Source: Liolophura sinensis (Eukaryota; Mollusca; Polyplacophora; Chitonida; Chitonidae). From it: DNA of 64,000 nt. Positions 12,111 through 22,063 of the stretch are shown piece by piece. Under the pieces are notes generated by a model, which worked only from the letters and a program-made list of their open reading frames with translations, made no database searches and was not told the origin of the DNA. The number at the start of each line of letters is the position of its first letter. Position 1 is the stretch's first letter. Both the position numbers and the translations under genes were made by a program. Location: positions 53,241,249 through 53,305,248 of the forward strand of contig NC_088295.1 in the NCBI RefSeq assembly GCF_032854445.1, in the 5' to 3' direction.

Positions 12111-12235
12111 TTAGTTTAAGGGCCAAACTGGTGCATTTTTGACCACACATTCATAAGCAGGGGAACTGAGAATGGCTGCCCATGTCATGATGCGTACATG
12201 TTGGGCATGAGACTTCAGTAACTTGTCAGGGTGAG
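12111..12235 (-). CDS. Possible second exon of a small secreted protein
   Basis: Open to a TAA at 12111-12113 and preceded by a good acceptor (GGTTTTCTTGCTAG, exon starts at 12235). The phase matches the disrupted signal-peptide exon (ends at 12390, GT donor at 12389-12388), leaving a 154-base intron. It would add about 41 residues (starting AHPDKLLKSHAQHV) with a single cysteine. No family recognised. The join rests only on phase and splice motifs, so this is tentative. Confidence 0.22.
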
Positions 12236-12389
12236 CTAGCAAGAAAACCGCCTCGGTAGAGTCATTGCTTGAAGAAAAATATTGTGACTTTGCATTACTT
12301 TTCCTTACCAATGTTAGATTTATTACGAAAATATCTTCCCTAAATCTGAATGAAAGAGTCAGAAGGTCCTGCTATGTTGGGTAAATTAC

Positions 12390-12406
12390 CTGTTGTCGGT
12401 ACAGCC
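12390..12406 (-). pseudogene. 3' part of signal-peptide exon cut off by the element
   Basis: Positions 12401-12390 on the minus strand continue the reading frame broken at 27096 once the element and one target copy are removed (codons for V-P-T-T, then G|GTAATT donor). See the 27096-27183 entry. Confidence 0.45.
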
Positions 12407-12407
12407 A
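12402..12407. repeat. Target-site duplication, left copy
   Basis: CAGCCA directly at the outer edge of the left terminal repeat; the right copy is 27096-27101. Five bases (CAGCC) are unambiguous; the sixth A overlaps the first base of the terminal repeat. Confidence 0.8.
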
Positions 12408-12438
12408 GTAGTATACAGGGTATAGGTTCTGGCGCACC
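12407..12438 (+). repeat. Left terminal inverted repeat
   Basis: Begins AGTAGTATACAGGGTATAGG and ends GGCGCACC; 31 of 32 bases match the reverse complement of 27064-27095. An AG start fits the Polinton pattern, but the repeat is short for that group, whose inverted repeats are often hundreds of bases. Confidence 0.92.
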
Positions 12439-12465
12439 AATTTAGCCCATGTTTCGTGGGTCTGG

Positions 12466-12872
12466 GATATAGCTCAGTCGGCTGACAGAGGTGGGAAAGG
12501 CGCTGTGTGTAAGGGGTGTATTCATATACTACATATATAAGGTGATGTTTGCTAGCTCAAATCCGGATTTGGTCTCCTGTATATGTAGTATATGAATACA
12601 TTACCTGCATATGGCGCCGGGCTCTACGCACTTCTAAGGAATCTCTGCAACTTTCGACAGTTTCGGAGGCAGAGAGACCTTACCAAGGGGTGTTGTAGAT
12701 GGCCCAATGGTGGTGGGATGTGTCAACGCCAATTAACCCCCCTTCACGGTGGGTCGCTAGCGCAAAAAATCCGGAGCCCGCCGTTAGGGTGGTGATTACT
12801 TGGTAACAGATTGAGCTATAAACCAGGCCTTTTGCTTTTTTGGACCATGGGTTCGAGCCCTACACTGGGCAG
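12466..12872 (+). repeat. tRNA-like fragments with a nested palindrome
   Basis: GGGATATAGCTCAGTCGGCTG at 12466 contains a perfect Pol III A box (TAGCTCAGTCGG). A matching B-box arm (GGGTTCGAGCCC, then a T run) appears only at 12847-12878. In between, TGTATTCATATACTACATAT at 12518-12540 and its inverse at 12580-12601 form an inverted repeat. Possibly a tRNA-derived SINE split by a small insertion, or two unrelated pieces. Confidence 0.4.
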
Positions 12873-14253
12873 ATTTTTTTTTTACCCCCGGGCACCAGGC
12901 TAGACAGACACCCGTCCAACCGTCCAACTGGACGGGCAATCCAGCCAAAAGGGGTATTTTGGACGGGCAAAATTTTGAATCAACATTTTGGGGGGGGGGG
13001 GGTTAAAAACAAAATAAATATATTCAAGATCGTTCCATCGAAACATACGTGAGGTTGTGTTGTTGTTGTTGTTGTCTGCATTAGCGCTCGTAATCAGTGA
13101 GAGTGACGGCGATGAAGAAATTGTAGACGACCCACGAGACAGGAGTCCCATTAAGCGAGCGACAGGCACGGCGAGTCCCAACCCATAGACCAGTACACTG
13201 TTTCAAAGTGTATTAACATTATATGTATGTATACTAGATTGTGAATATTTTTCTAACATGTAAGTTTTCAAAGTGTATTCATATATGTATTAAGATGACA
13301 GAAATGATGTTTGACATGCACTACTGTGTCACTGTGCCAAAAGTTAATTTCTCGACATAGATATGTGACTGATAGTACATGTACTTGAATTGTTTCTTGT
13401 TTTGTTTTGTTTTTTGTATTTTACAAAGTTTATTTCTACCTACTGTGACTTAGCTGCTCAAATCGTATGGTGATTGGTGACACTACTCTTTTTAGTGAGT
13501 GACAGTCACAGATTCAGTGGTGATAATTTTGCCTGTTCTCAGTCTCAGTTGTAAGAGCTATGTATACTGTATTCTGATTTGGTTCCGTTGCATTTTAATG
13601 TGAAGTAGTGTAACTTCTGAGTGACATGCACCTGCTGTGCCAAATTACCATGCATTTTGATTGTTTTCCTTTTATATGTATTTTTGTATATTTTATTGTT
13701 CACAGTTTATTTATTTCTACCTCCTGATTCACAGCATTCACACTTGAATTGTCAGAACTGCTGTGCCAAATTGCCATTGTTTTCCTTGCATCTGTATGGA
13801 ATTGTGTATTTTACAGTTCAATTTGTTTTTCTACCTCCTGTTTCACACTTGGTTGTCCAAAGCATAACAGATTGTAACCTTACATAGTTTAATATAAAAT
13901 TTATGTACTCCTTTTAGTGATTCGCACTCAGTGTCAGTCATTGGTGGGAAAAGTGTGATATATTGGGTGCCCCTAAAAACTGTCAATTTCTTGGGTCCAA
14001 TAGTAATACATTATTTCCAGTGATATGATAGCAATTAAAGCTATTAAAAGGTCTTGATTTTCAATGATACAGTGGCGATAAAATGTCTCCGGCGGCAGAC
14101 CCCCTGCTTATTTACGGGGGCCTCAAGCGGCGGCCCCCAAACCCCCTGCCTTTTGGACGCCCCATTGTCAGATCCTGGCTAATGCCCTGCCCCCGGGGCT
14201 CTCGAGACATAGCATGGGGGTGGCCCTGGTTCCAAACAAGTTCCCCCTGGGCA
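12873..14253. repeat. Left non-coding arm of the element, degenerate repeats
   Basis: Has a 13-G run at 12990-13002. AT-rich sequence at 13200-13900 shows two or three loosely repeated segments of about 120 bases (CTGTGCCAAATTACCATGCA / CTGTGCCAAATTGCCATTGT; TTTATTTCTACCTCCTG / TTTTTCTACCTCCTGTTTC). From about 14085 it becomes GC-rich with GGGGGCC motifs resembling the right subterminal region. A 47-codon open stretch at 13048-13186 (acidic, ...SESDGDEEIVDDP...) has no start codon and is not called. Confidence 0.5.
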
Positions 14254-14266
14254 CCCCCCCCCCCCC
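14254..14266. repeat. 13-C homopolymer
   Basis: Lies immediately downstream of the stop of the first element gene. Confidence 0.9.
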
Positions 14267-14275
14267 GCCAGAACA

Positions 14276-14992
14276 TCATTCGGAAAGAGCGTTTTTCAGC
14301 TCTTGTCGAGCTAGTTTTCGGCCGCGATCTATAAGCTGTTTTTTCGTGCTTTCATCGATCTCTACGGCCTTGAATAACTTACGAGACTTGGCGCGTATCT
14401 CCTGCTTCAGATCAGAGTAGTTCTTGAGCTCCTGAACGATTTGCTTGAACTCTACGTCTGAAATAACACCATCAGATAATGCCGTAGATACCTGCGCACG
14501 GATGCTGTTAAGTTTGGCCTCAGCCAACAGCCGTATATCGTTATGTTTCTTGGCCTTTGCGTGAAGTCGGCGGCTAACGAATTTTCCGGCGATATTTAAG
14601 ACACCGCAAGCTAGGGCCGCAGCTTCCATGGCCAAGACAGCAGGGGCTGCAATTATTGTTGTGAGTAGTCCCACGCCTGCAACCCCTAGCCCCAAACCGG
14701 CCGTGAGCATGGCCGAATCAAGGGCCTTGGCGGCTAAGACACCGCGCCGGTACTTTTTGTACAAGGCCCGACGGAGATCTCGCTCAGATTCAAGCTGATT
14801 CTGTATTTCGCTGATATACTACAGACGAAGGGCGTGCTCCACGCTCTCCGGCGGCGCGGTTGGGGCCAAGGGGTTTTCAACCATAATCGTCGGCGCGGTC
14901 GGGGCCAAGGGATGGTCATCCGTAATCGTCGGCGCCGCGCCCTCCGGCGGCAAGGGATTTTCATCCGTGATCGCCGGGCACAGGCGTCCCAT
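14276..14992 (-). pseudogene. Element protein: Pro-rich leader, hydrophobic hairpin, helical tail; one in-frame TAG
   Basis: Reads as 239 codons in a single frame from the ATG at 14992 to the TGA-region stop at 14276, interrupted only by TAG at 14819-14821 (codon 58). Residues 1-57 are repetitive and proline-rich (NPLPPE, HPLAPTAP, NPLAPTAP). After the stop comes a charged helix, two adjacent hydrophobic segments rich in Gly/Ala (LTAGLGLGVAGVGLLTTIIA; LAMEAAALACGVLNIAGKF), then a long charged alpha-helical tail ending ELKNALSE. Likely a membrane-active or virion-associated protein. I recall similar sequences in cnidarian and molluscan elements of this kind but know no function. It starts 10 bases after the upstream gene ends. 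Confidence 0.7.
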
Positions 14993-15002
14993 ATTGTCCG
15001 TC

Positions 15003-15839
15003 CTACGAATCAGTAACGTCGGTAAACTCTAAATCGTCCTCGGGACTACTAACACGAAAGCGGCGAAGTCTTATACCGGACTCTAAATAGATTTCATCGA
15101 GATTGAAAACGCCCCCTGCAAAGACCCGTATTCCTCGAGAGAGCTCCGGATGACTGGGTCGCCCTGGGCCTGTAATTTGATCATAAGTCTGAGCTCCTTT
15201 CCATCGTGCGCTGTAGGCCACTTTAGTTTCACCCCGGTAATCATGGAGGAACGGCGCTGAGAGGCCGCGCCAAGTATGATGTTGAAGATAAGTATAGATG
15301 CAGGGTTTATTCGTAGCGTGGCCATAGACATAGTTTGCGCGCCAAGACGCACGGTCTCTACACCCGGCGCCGCAGTTAGTGTGAAGTAACCTCCTCCACC
15401 CATAGCTATATGACAGTCGCTGGTTGGTACACACGACACGAAAGAGGTTCCGGAGTTGAAAACTTTTTTCACCCAGGCCCCAGTGGTCTGGACCGTTATC
15501 GGGGTCACCTTCACATCTATAAACCAATAGGGGTCGCGAGCTCTGGTAAGAACAAAGCGGTCTTCAAGGCGAATTAATGAGAGTTTTTGTTCTTCAGTCA
15601 CCTCAGACGGCGACCTGCGCTCTTGCTCTACAAAGGATGAGACATCTTCAAGGGAAGCAAACGTGGTAGGTTCTGCTTGCCCCCCCCCCCCCCCCCGTAA
15701 TCTTTTTGCGGTTGTACTTGTCACTTTGAAACTGGAAGGCGTAGATTTTACCTTCCTGGCCTTCAAGTTCGAACTCCGACACATCTGCCAAGTCGCTTAA
15801 AGACAGGCACGCAGATCTGGGACCGGCTGCGTCCACCAT
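15003..15839 (-). pseudogene. Element protein, beta-rich, frameshifted at a 17-C run
   Basis: 279 codons' worth from ATG 15839 to TAG 15003-15005. The first ~45 codons (ending YNRKK) run into a homopolymer at 15680-15696 and the coding sense continues in another frame (FASLEDVSSFVEQE through SRSSLEEYGSLQG-like sequence), then returns to the first frame near 15110-15130 and ends DLEFTDVTDS. The middle has many alternating hydrophobic residues and short Gly runs (AMGGGGYF), suggesting a beta-sandwich. Its place beside the next gene suggests a capsid or fibre component, but this is inference. Only 3 bases separate it from the upstream gene, so joint transcription is likely. Confidence 0.62.
15680..15696. 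repeat. 17-C homopolymer within a coding region
   Basis: G-run on the coding strand at the point where the reading frame of the 15003-15839 gene changes. It could be a real unstable tract or a sequencing/assembly indel. Confidence 0.9.
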
Positions 15840-15842
15840 ACC

Positions 15843-16502
15843 TCATTGTATTTCTAGGGTAGCACTGAGGTACCCTACATTCATATACTTGCCGTCTTTG
15901 TCTAAAAGCGCCACGGTCAAGTCCGGTATATAGTCGGCGCGCAAGGTTTTGTACTGTGGGTTGGGAAATGAAACCGTCTTCCCGCAGTTAATCCCTTCAC
16001 CAGTCACGGCGATGGCTTTAAGTAGTGTGGAACCACCACCGAAATCTGAGGTTATTCTCACGTTTTCTGAGATGCTCAGTTCATCTAAATGCACGAAGAC
16101 TTCTTTGTGTGAGACCAAGTTAGGTAGCTTTTCACCCTCCACAGTCCCCCCTATGGGAGTCATCCCGTCGGAGAACCCTAAGATGGGGGCAAGCTCTTGG
16201 AGTATTATGAAGGTATTTCTAGGGAGGGTAAGGACTAAGCGGCACGTGGCTTCATTCAATCCCAGAGAAACCCCATGCGGGCGGAATATGTCCTTGCCCA
16301 GCGTACAGACATTGTAGTAGCCCGTCGGCACTTCAACACGTTTGCCCTCAAGCAAGAAGCCCACTCCGGAGGGGATATTCGCCCAGGCCGGGTAGAATGT
16401 TATCTCGCGAAGGGAGGTTTTAAGGCGGCCGTAGAAGTTGTTAAGGGCATGAGGCAGCGTGTGCTGTGCCCCATTTAGAATGTCAGTCAATGTGATGAAC
16501 AT
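15843..16502 (-). CDS. Element protein, probable minor capsid (penton-like), intact
   Basis: 219 codons with no break. I chose the ATG at 16502 (MFITLTDILNG) over the in-frame GTG at 16511 that opens the longer frame. The sequence is predicted beta-rich throughout (YYNVCTLGKDIF, CRLVLTLPRNTFIIL, YKTLRADYIPDLTVALLDKD, GYLSATLEIQ), ending in a strand, as expected for a single jelly-roll. In Mavericks/Polintons a penton-like minor capsid gene is expected and this is the best candidate, but no diagnostic motif proves it. Its start is only 10 bases from the start of the divergent neighbour at 16513. Confidence 0.6.
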   Translation of the reverse strand: MFITLTDILNGAQHTLPHALNNFYGRLKTSLREITFYPAWANIPSGVGFLLEGKRVEVPTGYYNVCTLGKDIFRPHGVSLGLNEATCRLVLTLPRNTFIILQELAPILGFSDGMTPIGGTVEGEKLPNLVSHKEVFVHLDELSISENVRITSDFGGGSTLLKAIAVTGEGINCGKTVSFPNPQYKTLRADYIPDLTVALLDKDGKYMNVGYLSATLEIQ

Positions 16503-16512
16503 CTTAGCCACG

Positions 16513-17773
16513 ATGAACAGCGAGGCTTACAGGTTCAATAGAGAGGCCACTTACAAGGCCGGGGCATTTCATAGTATCCAAACCCACGCAGAGCAGCTCA
16601 CGCGATTTGACATCTACATCGATGAAAAGAAGGCCTTTCCAGTCCAGTTCACAGATGTGTTGGACAAGTACCGGCTGCCAAAGATAACCGACAATGAAAT
16701 TGTTCGGGCCTGGAACACCAATCCTATGCAATTCTGGCAGAACCAAGTGAACTTCGCGGTCTGGTGCGCAACCACGGGCTGTGGCGTCTCTGCAATAGAC
16801 CATCTTCTCGCCCCCGACCAACGAATAAGGGCCCTATACACGTTCCATGTGTATTACCAAGTTAGGCGGATCTTGGAGGAGATAAAGGCCCCCCTGCCGC
16901 AAGAGCGTGGGCGACATTCAAAAACCCCTACGACGAGAGGGCCTATGAGAGGATTTGTAGGGAGTTCCGCGTAGATGCGCACGCAGACTGGAGGTGCAGG
17001 GGGGTGAATCACGCCCTCGGGGTGGCATATTACTATGTCACGAGAACGGGCTACAGCCCCATTGGCGATGGGACCTTCGATCCGAACAGGATGTCGTTCT
17101 CTAGAAAGCCTACAGCGCTCCACGTCGACTACATCGAGCAGGACGCCGAGGAGGCTTGGGCGTCGTTCATTGCCGACAAATCCCAAGGATTCACGCAGCC
17201 GGGCGTAGAGCGCCTAAACGATTCCATCCGGACATACGTGTGGGCTGTTTTAGGCGCCCAAGCGCTAACAAGGGCGCGTATTCTAGGCACGGGCACAGCC
17301 TCGACGCGAAAAAACAATTTGCCGCGAACGTTGAAGACGCTATTTCCTCTCCGATCGACCTTCCGTCTGCTATCAAACGCTACCAGGACGTGCTACAGTA
17401 TGCCGGGAGCGCAGTAGACTTTGTGTATGGCATAGGCCTATATATGGCCCCCAGCGACATGCTTCTGCAGATCGGCCATGTGGCGAACTACAACAAAAAA
17501 ATCGTCGTGGCCACAGAAGACCAGAAGCTAGGCGCCAATGAGGGTGTGAACGTTAAAGTGCCGCCCACTTTGCACAAGCACGCACCTGACCACGGAATCG
17601 TTGAGCCACAAGAAAGCGTCCCACCACCCACCGCGCGCGTTCAGCATGTTGCTGCCGCCGGAGACAAACAAGAACCGCTATTTCCAAACCAAAAGAATCA
17701 CGATGCGGAGAAGACAGCCATCGTCGTCGCTGGGGTTGGTATCGGCTTACTGTTGCTGTGGATTATGCGTTAA
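16513..17773 (+). pseudogene. Large element protein with C-terminal membrane anchor, two frameshifts
   Basis: About 420 codons from ATG 16513 to TAA 17771-17773. The frame changes near 16900 and again near 17290; each section is clearly continuous in sense (IYIDEKKAFPVQF; then WRCRGVNHALGVAYYYV; then SAIKRYQDVLQYAG). A Pro/His-rich stretch precedes a C-terminal hydrophobic helix (TAIVVAGVGIGLLLLWIMR), so the protein would be tail-anchored in a membrane with its bulk in the cytoplasm or virion. No family name known to me. Its 3' end overlaps the 3' end of the opposite-strand gene by 27 bases. Divergent partner of the minor-capsid candidate. Confidence 0.65.
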
Positions 17774-19083
17774 ATACTTGCGAACAGCCACGAGCATTAG
17801 GCCACCTAGAGCCCAGACATTATCGGCCAGCCACCCAGCCGCTTTCCCGAGAAGGTTCAGTAGCCAGGACACGATACTGCCAATAATACCCGGAATCGGA
17901 GCAGCAGCCTTCCCAGCCAGCCTGCCTAGGGCGCGCGCCAGGGACTGGAGATGCTTTTTCACCCATTCTTTAAGACCACGCCCGTCGGATGGAGGTGGCG
18001 TGGGCTAAATGCCCCCGCCAGACCCGCCAGTCAGCGCCAACTTTATCGCTAACCCCAGTGTCGAGATCGCCATCCCAATTGCCGTGAGAATGGAGACCAC
18101 GGTTATTCCCTGCTCCCGGAAGAGGGTGCGAACGCGCTCGGCCAGAGTGGTATCCTTGTGTAGGATGCAATCGACCGTCTGCTCGATGCGGCGTATTTGC
18201 GTGCGCAGGGCTTCGGCCGTTAAAGAGGCTGCTTCGAGCTGGGCCACCCTCTCGTCCTCGAGATTCCTTATCCGGTCTGCGATCCGACGCCGGGAGAATT
18301 CATCAAGGGCCTCCTCCAACTTCTGTTCTTGTTTTGCAATGTCCTTATCGAGACTTGACAGCTTGGCGAGGTTATTCGCGTGTTCGCCTTCCGAGGTCTG
18401 CAGTGCCTTGTCAAGCCCCAGAAGTTCTCGCATGGGACGAGGAGGGTCGTTTATCGTTTCAAGAGCCCGCTCGACCTCACTATCCGTCAAGCTTGTTTCC
18501 ATTATGTGGACAGCTTCAGCGGCCTTTTTCGCTGGTTGGCTTAAATCCTTCAGCTCCATGGTATCTGCCTCGGCGGCCGCGGCATCGAGTTTTGAACTCG
18601 CTGTCTCCAGGATTACGAATTTTGCCGGAGGCAGTGATTTCTGTTTTCTGTTTTTCATTCTGCCTTCTCCTTTCCAGTCTACAAAGCCCAGCCCCTCCGC
18701 ATCCTTAACAACCCTTCTCCCTCCATTCTTGGCGATTGTTATGAGGGCTAGCGGTTCTCCAGTTTGTTCGTTGGTGAGTTCAAGTTTTGGGTAGTTCACG
18801 AGTCGCAGACGCCCATCGACAAGCATAATCTTATTTTCTTCGTTTAAACGGAGTGGGGTAAGGTTGGGATACCAATCATCCTTCGCCATGATTTTGTAAT
18901 AAGACTCCACGGCGTTCTGTATCACCTTGGTTTTTGGTCTTCGTAGATCGTACCCAATATTGGTGTCTTGGGAACAACATCACCTGTAAAGAGAGAGGTC
19001 TGTTCGACGTCGTCGTCTTGGGCATTGTTGTAGTCCTCTTGGGCGTCGTCGAACGCCGGATTATCAAAGTCAAAGTCTGCCAT
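17747..19083 (-). pseudogene. Element coiled-coil membrane protein, one frameshift and one TAG
   Basis: Starts at ATG 19083 with an acidic leader (MADFDFDNPAFDDAQEDYNN, 53 codons to a frame end at 18922). The sense continues in another frame from about 18935 (NAVESYYKIMAKDDWYPNL), through a long charged coiled coil (LDKDIAKQEQKLEEALDEFS, RIRNLEDERVAQLEAASL) to hydrophobic ITVVSILTAIGMAISTLGLA and GGSGGGI. TAG at 18005-18007 is followed, still in frame, by a Pro-rich linker and a second hydrophobic domain (PGIIGSIVSWLLNLLGKAAG; WALGGLMLVAVRKYL) ending at 17747. The continuity across TAG shows the two parts were one protein of about 445 codons. Probably a virion or membrane-remodelling protein; function unknown. 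Confidence 0.68.
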
Positions 19084-19144
19084 AATCCTCGTATTGAACA
19101 TTCAAGGAATACCTTGAATACACAAGGTATGCCTTCAATACACA
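19084..19144. promoter_or_regulatory. Bidirectional promoter region between coiled-coil and capsid genes
   Basis: Only 61 bases separate the two divergent start codons. The gap holds imperfect direct repeats (ATACACAAGGTATGCCTTCA and ATACACAATGTATGCATAC; also AAGGAATACCTTGAATACAC), each nearly palindromic (AAGGTATGCCTT). Promoter activity is inferred from position and repeat structure. Confidence 0.45.
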
Positions 19145-20438
19145 ATGTATGCATACGGACGCAGGCTAAACCCCTTCAGAACACTCCGTAAGCCTCTCGG
19201 GGTACAAGGTGAACGGCAGTCCGTGGTCGTCACCAATAACCCGAGTACGATCGACCAGAATCAACAACTCTTCGTCCGCTTCCCTAACCTCGGCACAAAT
19301 GACGTCATTGTGCCCGGTACCGTGCGCTTGGCCTTCTCGATCACGATTAATTCATCCGACCCGAACGCCACAGTGGTCGGGAATCTCGGACGCGCAGTAG
19401 TCAAGAAAACCACGATCAGAATCAGCGGGGATGAGGTAATGTCCATCGACGACTCTGATGTGTTTCCTTGCTACGGCGACTTATGGCTGACCAAAAACGA
19501 ACGGCAGAATGTGGCCTACCAAGGCATCGGCAGCGAAAACATGCTTAAACTTCGAGTCGGAGCGGAGGACGCAAGTGACGACGATGCTGGAGAAAAGGCC
19601 ATCACTCGCGCCTTTGGCAGCCAATTCCACATCCCGCTAGACTTTGAACTTCTAGATAGCCACATGCCATTCTAACATTCTAACAGAGTGCTTTGGCCGA
19701 CCGACTGGAGTACGAACTGACGTTCAACGATTACGGCCGGGTCATCCAGACAACAGACGATGCCGACGCGACTTACACCATCGACAACATCAGCCTGGAG
19801 TTCCATATGGTCACCGAAGAGGAGCTCACTAGACAGATCCGCACCCAGTTTGCCGGGGGCGTCTCCATACTGTATGATCGCGTCCTCCGCCACCGAAAGT
19901 GTGTGAAGGACAAGTCTGATACTCTCTGGAACATAAACTGAACACGCCCGCGAGAGCAATGAAGGGCATCCTCATGCTGTTCGAAGCTAAAGGAACCCCA
20001 TGGAGGAGGAGGTCGGAATCCTTCTACAACCGGAAGATCACCAAAGTAGAAGTCACAATAGAAAGGGTCCCCAATCAGCTGTACAGCCAGGGCATGCGGG
20101 CGTACCAGCAATGGGGCGAGGTCAAGAAATTCTTTGCCAGCTCACCCCTTAAGAAGCGGGGCCCTGAGGTGGCCATGGTCGTAAAAGACTAAGGCCTGGC
20201 AAACGTGTCCCTGGAAGAGTTCTTGACGTCCAAGCACGCCTTCTGGCTTGACCTTCGGACAAGCGACAATGACGAACTGCATGGCAGTGGGAGGCGCGTT
20301 CTGAACGCCAGCGAGGGGATTACGATACAGGTGACAAAAGAGAGAGAAGAGCCCGGCGTGTTGAACGTATATCGGTATGTGATCATGGACGCAAAGCTGC
20401 ACATCCAGAATGGTAGATTCGTTAACGCGCTTTATTGA
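19145..20438 (+). pseudogene. Major capsid protein (double jelly-roll type), broken
   Basis: Spans about 431 codons. The first frame (from ATG 19145) ends at 19673-19675; the sense resumes at about 19690 in the next frame, shifts again near 19940, and meets an in-frame TAA at 20190-20192 before the last ~80 codons, which end FVNALY at 20438. Beta-rich sections (NQQLFVRFPNLGTNDVIVPG, VRLAFSITINSS, KKTTIRISGDEVMSI, YRYVIMDAKLHIQ), the position directly upstream of the packaging ATPase, and the C-terminal pattern fit the hexon-like capsid proteins of Mavericks/Polintons. The last 29 bases overlap the ATPase start. Three breaks make it nonfunctional as read. Confidence 0.78.
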
Positions 20439-21024
20439 TGACGCCCACTGCGCGATTATCTGTGGGCAGACGAACTGCGGCAAAACAGTCTTCGTGCTGG
20501 ACCTGCTTGAGGGCCCGTTCCGCGGTTTCTTCCATCACATTGTAATCCTGTGCCCCACTCTTAAGCATAACGAGGCGTACCGGCGGCGAAGGATACTGTC
20601 TGACCCTGAGGTCTATTGTTTTGACCCCGGCGAGCGGCTCAACGACTGTCTGAGAGCTTTCTACAGATTGTTCGAGGGGGAGCCCACCCTATACATCATC
20701 GATGATTGTAGCGCGTTGGAGGCGATGAAGAAGAAACAAAAAATGCTGTCATTCATGGCTTTCTCGGGCCGTCATGCAAAGCAAAGCGTCTGGGTCCTCA
20801 CTCAGAAATACACCGCCGTCCACAAAGACTTTCGCGAGCAGACAAGGTGGGCGGCTTTATTCCACTGCAAAGATCGGCACTCGTTCAACGAATGCCTGGA
20901 GGAGAACCACATCATCGAGGCCGAGAGCAAAAAGGCAGAGGTTCGACAGAAGCTCAAGAACAATCCGCATTCTAAGCTCCTGCTAATGACTAATACGCCA
21001 GGCACATCTAAGATTATATATTAG
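20410..21024 (+). CDS. Packaging ATPase (FtsK/HerA-A32 type), intact
   Basis: 204 codons without interruption. Walker A is GQTNCGKT at residues 19-26 and Walker B LYIIDD at residues 94-99, followed by a conserved SVWVLTQKY stretch (sensor region). Size and motif order match the genome-packaging ATPases of Mavericks/Polintons and other double-jelly-roll viruses, which pump DNA into the preformed capsid. The ATG lies inside the end of the capsid gene (29-base overlap), so the two are presumably co-expressed. One of only three unbroken genes of the element. Confidence 0.9.
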   Translation: MVDSLTRFIDDAHCAIICGQTNCGKTVFVLDLLEGPFRGFFHHIVILCPTLKHNEAYRRRRILSDPEVYCFDPGERLNDCLRAFYRLFEGEPTLYIIDDCSALEAMKKKQKMLSFMAFSGRHAKQSVWVLTQKYTAVHKDFREQTRWAALFHCKDRHSFNECLEENHIIEAESKKAEVRQKLKNNPHSKLLLMTNTPGTSKIIY

Positions 21025-21050
21025 ACGTAGGCGCCACTTTCCAATGAAGC

Positions 21051-21956
21051 ATGGATACCGACGAGCTTATAATAGACGAGATTCTGGGCGCAGAGGAGGA
21101 GCCCGGCCGAAGCCAACAGCCCGGCCGAAGCCAACAGCCCGACCCCAGCCAACAAGATGATGCACGGAAGCTCAGGGATAGGCTGGCGGGCACTTGCGGT
21201 GGGTGGGCAGGCCAAGCGATATCTGGGAAAAGACGTAACAGCCGCTGAGATCGACGTCATGAGCGACGAAGACGTTTAAAGGATGTACTCCCGGTACGAG
21301 GCGATGCACGGATGGTTAACGGTCTCGGAGGTATGTTCTTGAGATCATATGTAAGGGCGTCCAGCTGGCTCCTACCAATCCCACCCGAGAATCGACCAAT
21401 GCTCATGGCACAAGCTCGCCACCGACCCATTTGTTGAACAGGCGCTTAGCAGTGCTAGCTGCTGGCTATACTACTGCTATGGTAAGTACTTAGCACCGTT
21501 AAGCATGGCGCTGACCACTGCTGAGCACTGCTCATTTGAACACCACTGCTGTCCCAGAAATGAGCCGTATGATCCAGAGGAACATGAGTAACACACGAAT
21601 CCGGAAGGCCCGAAGGAAGCGGAGGGGTTGACTGCGGATTCTACGAATGACGGCCCTGCGAAGAGTCCCAAAAAAGTCGCTGCGGGTCGAGCGGGTGCTG
21701 CAGCGAGAAAGGCCAAGGCTGAAAAAGCTCAAGGACGAGCTTCGCGAGGCAAAGGCTGCTTTGCTTGGCGCAGCTGATTCCACCAAGAACAGCCGAATGA
21801 AACGGATTCTACGAAGGAGGGGGAGGCCACAGATTTTGCGAAGGAACCGGATTCTACGAAGGTACACCAAATCACCCACTGGAGGGCGCCCCTGGCGTTA
21901 TTAGGCGTGGCAGCCTTGCAGTGCTAGTGTTGATACGCGTGTGGCGCAGCCGCTAA
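21051..21956 (+). pseudogene. Element protein with QQP repeats and C-terminal hydrophobic segment, heavily broken
   Basis: ATG 21051 lies 26 bases after the ATPase stop. The start is acidic (MDTDELIIDEILGAEEEPGR) followed by GRSQQP repeats. The sense then passes to a neighbouring frame near 21170 (QAKRYLGKDVTAAEIDVMSD, then TAA near 21278), continues with Cys/His-containing sequence (YLAPLSMALTTAEHCSFEHH), an Ala/Lys-rich stretch, Thr/Glu repeats (DSTKEG, DSTKVH) and a short hydrophobic tail (LAVLVLIRVWRSR) ending at TAA 21954. At least three frame changes and stops. Probably a membrane-anchored structural protein; not recognised. Confidence 0.5.
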
Positions 21957-22063
21957 TACAGCACATGCACGAGGTGCAGATATTACGCCGTAAAAAGATA
22001 TCGCGCCGCAAGAAAAGATTCTCCATTTGAATACACGTCGCTACCCTTTCTATATAGATCAGC

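Noticed and set aside
12900-13181. Minus-strand ORF with an Asn run
   Set aside because: Composition comes from a GTT microsatellite and G-run; no conserved content.
14834-15016. Arg-rich ORF over the Pro-rich leader, and its minus-strand alternative MKIPCRRRARRRR
   Set aside because: Shadows of the repetitive leader of the 14276-14992 gene in other frames.
18009-18794. 261-codon plus-strand ORF
   Set aside because: It is antisense to the coiled-coil gene, whose minus-strand reading is clearly the coding one.
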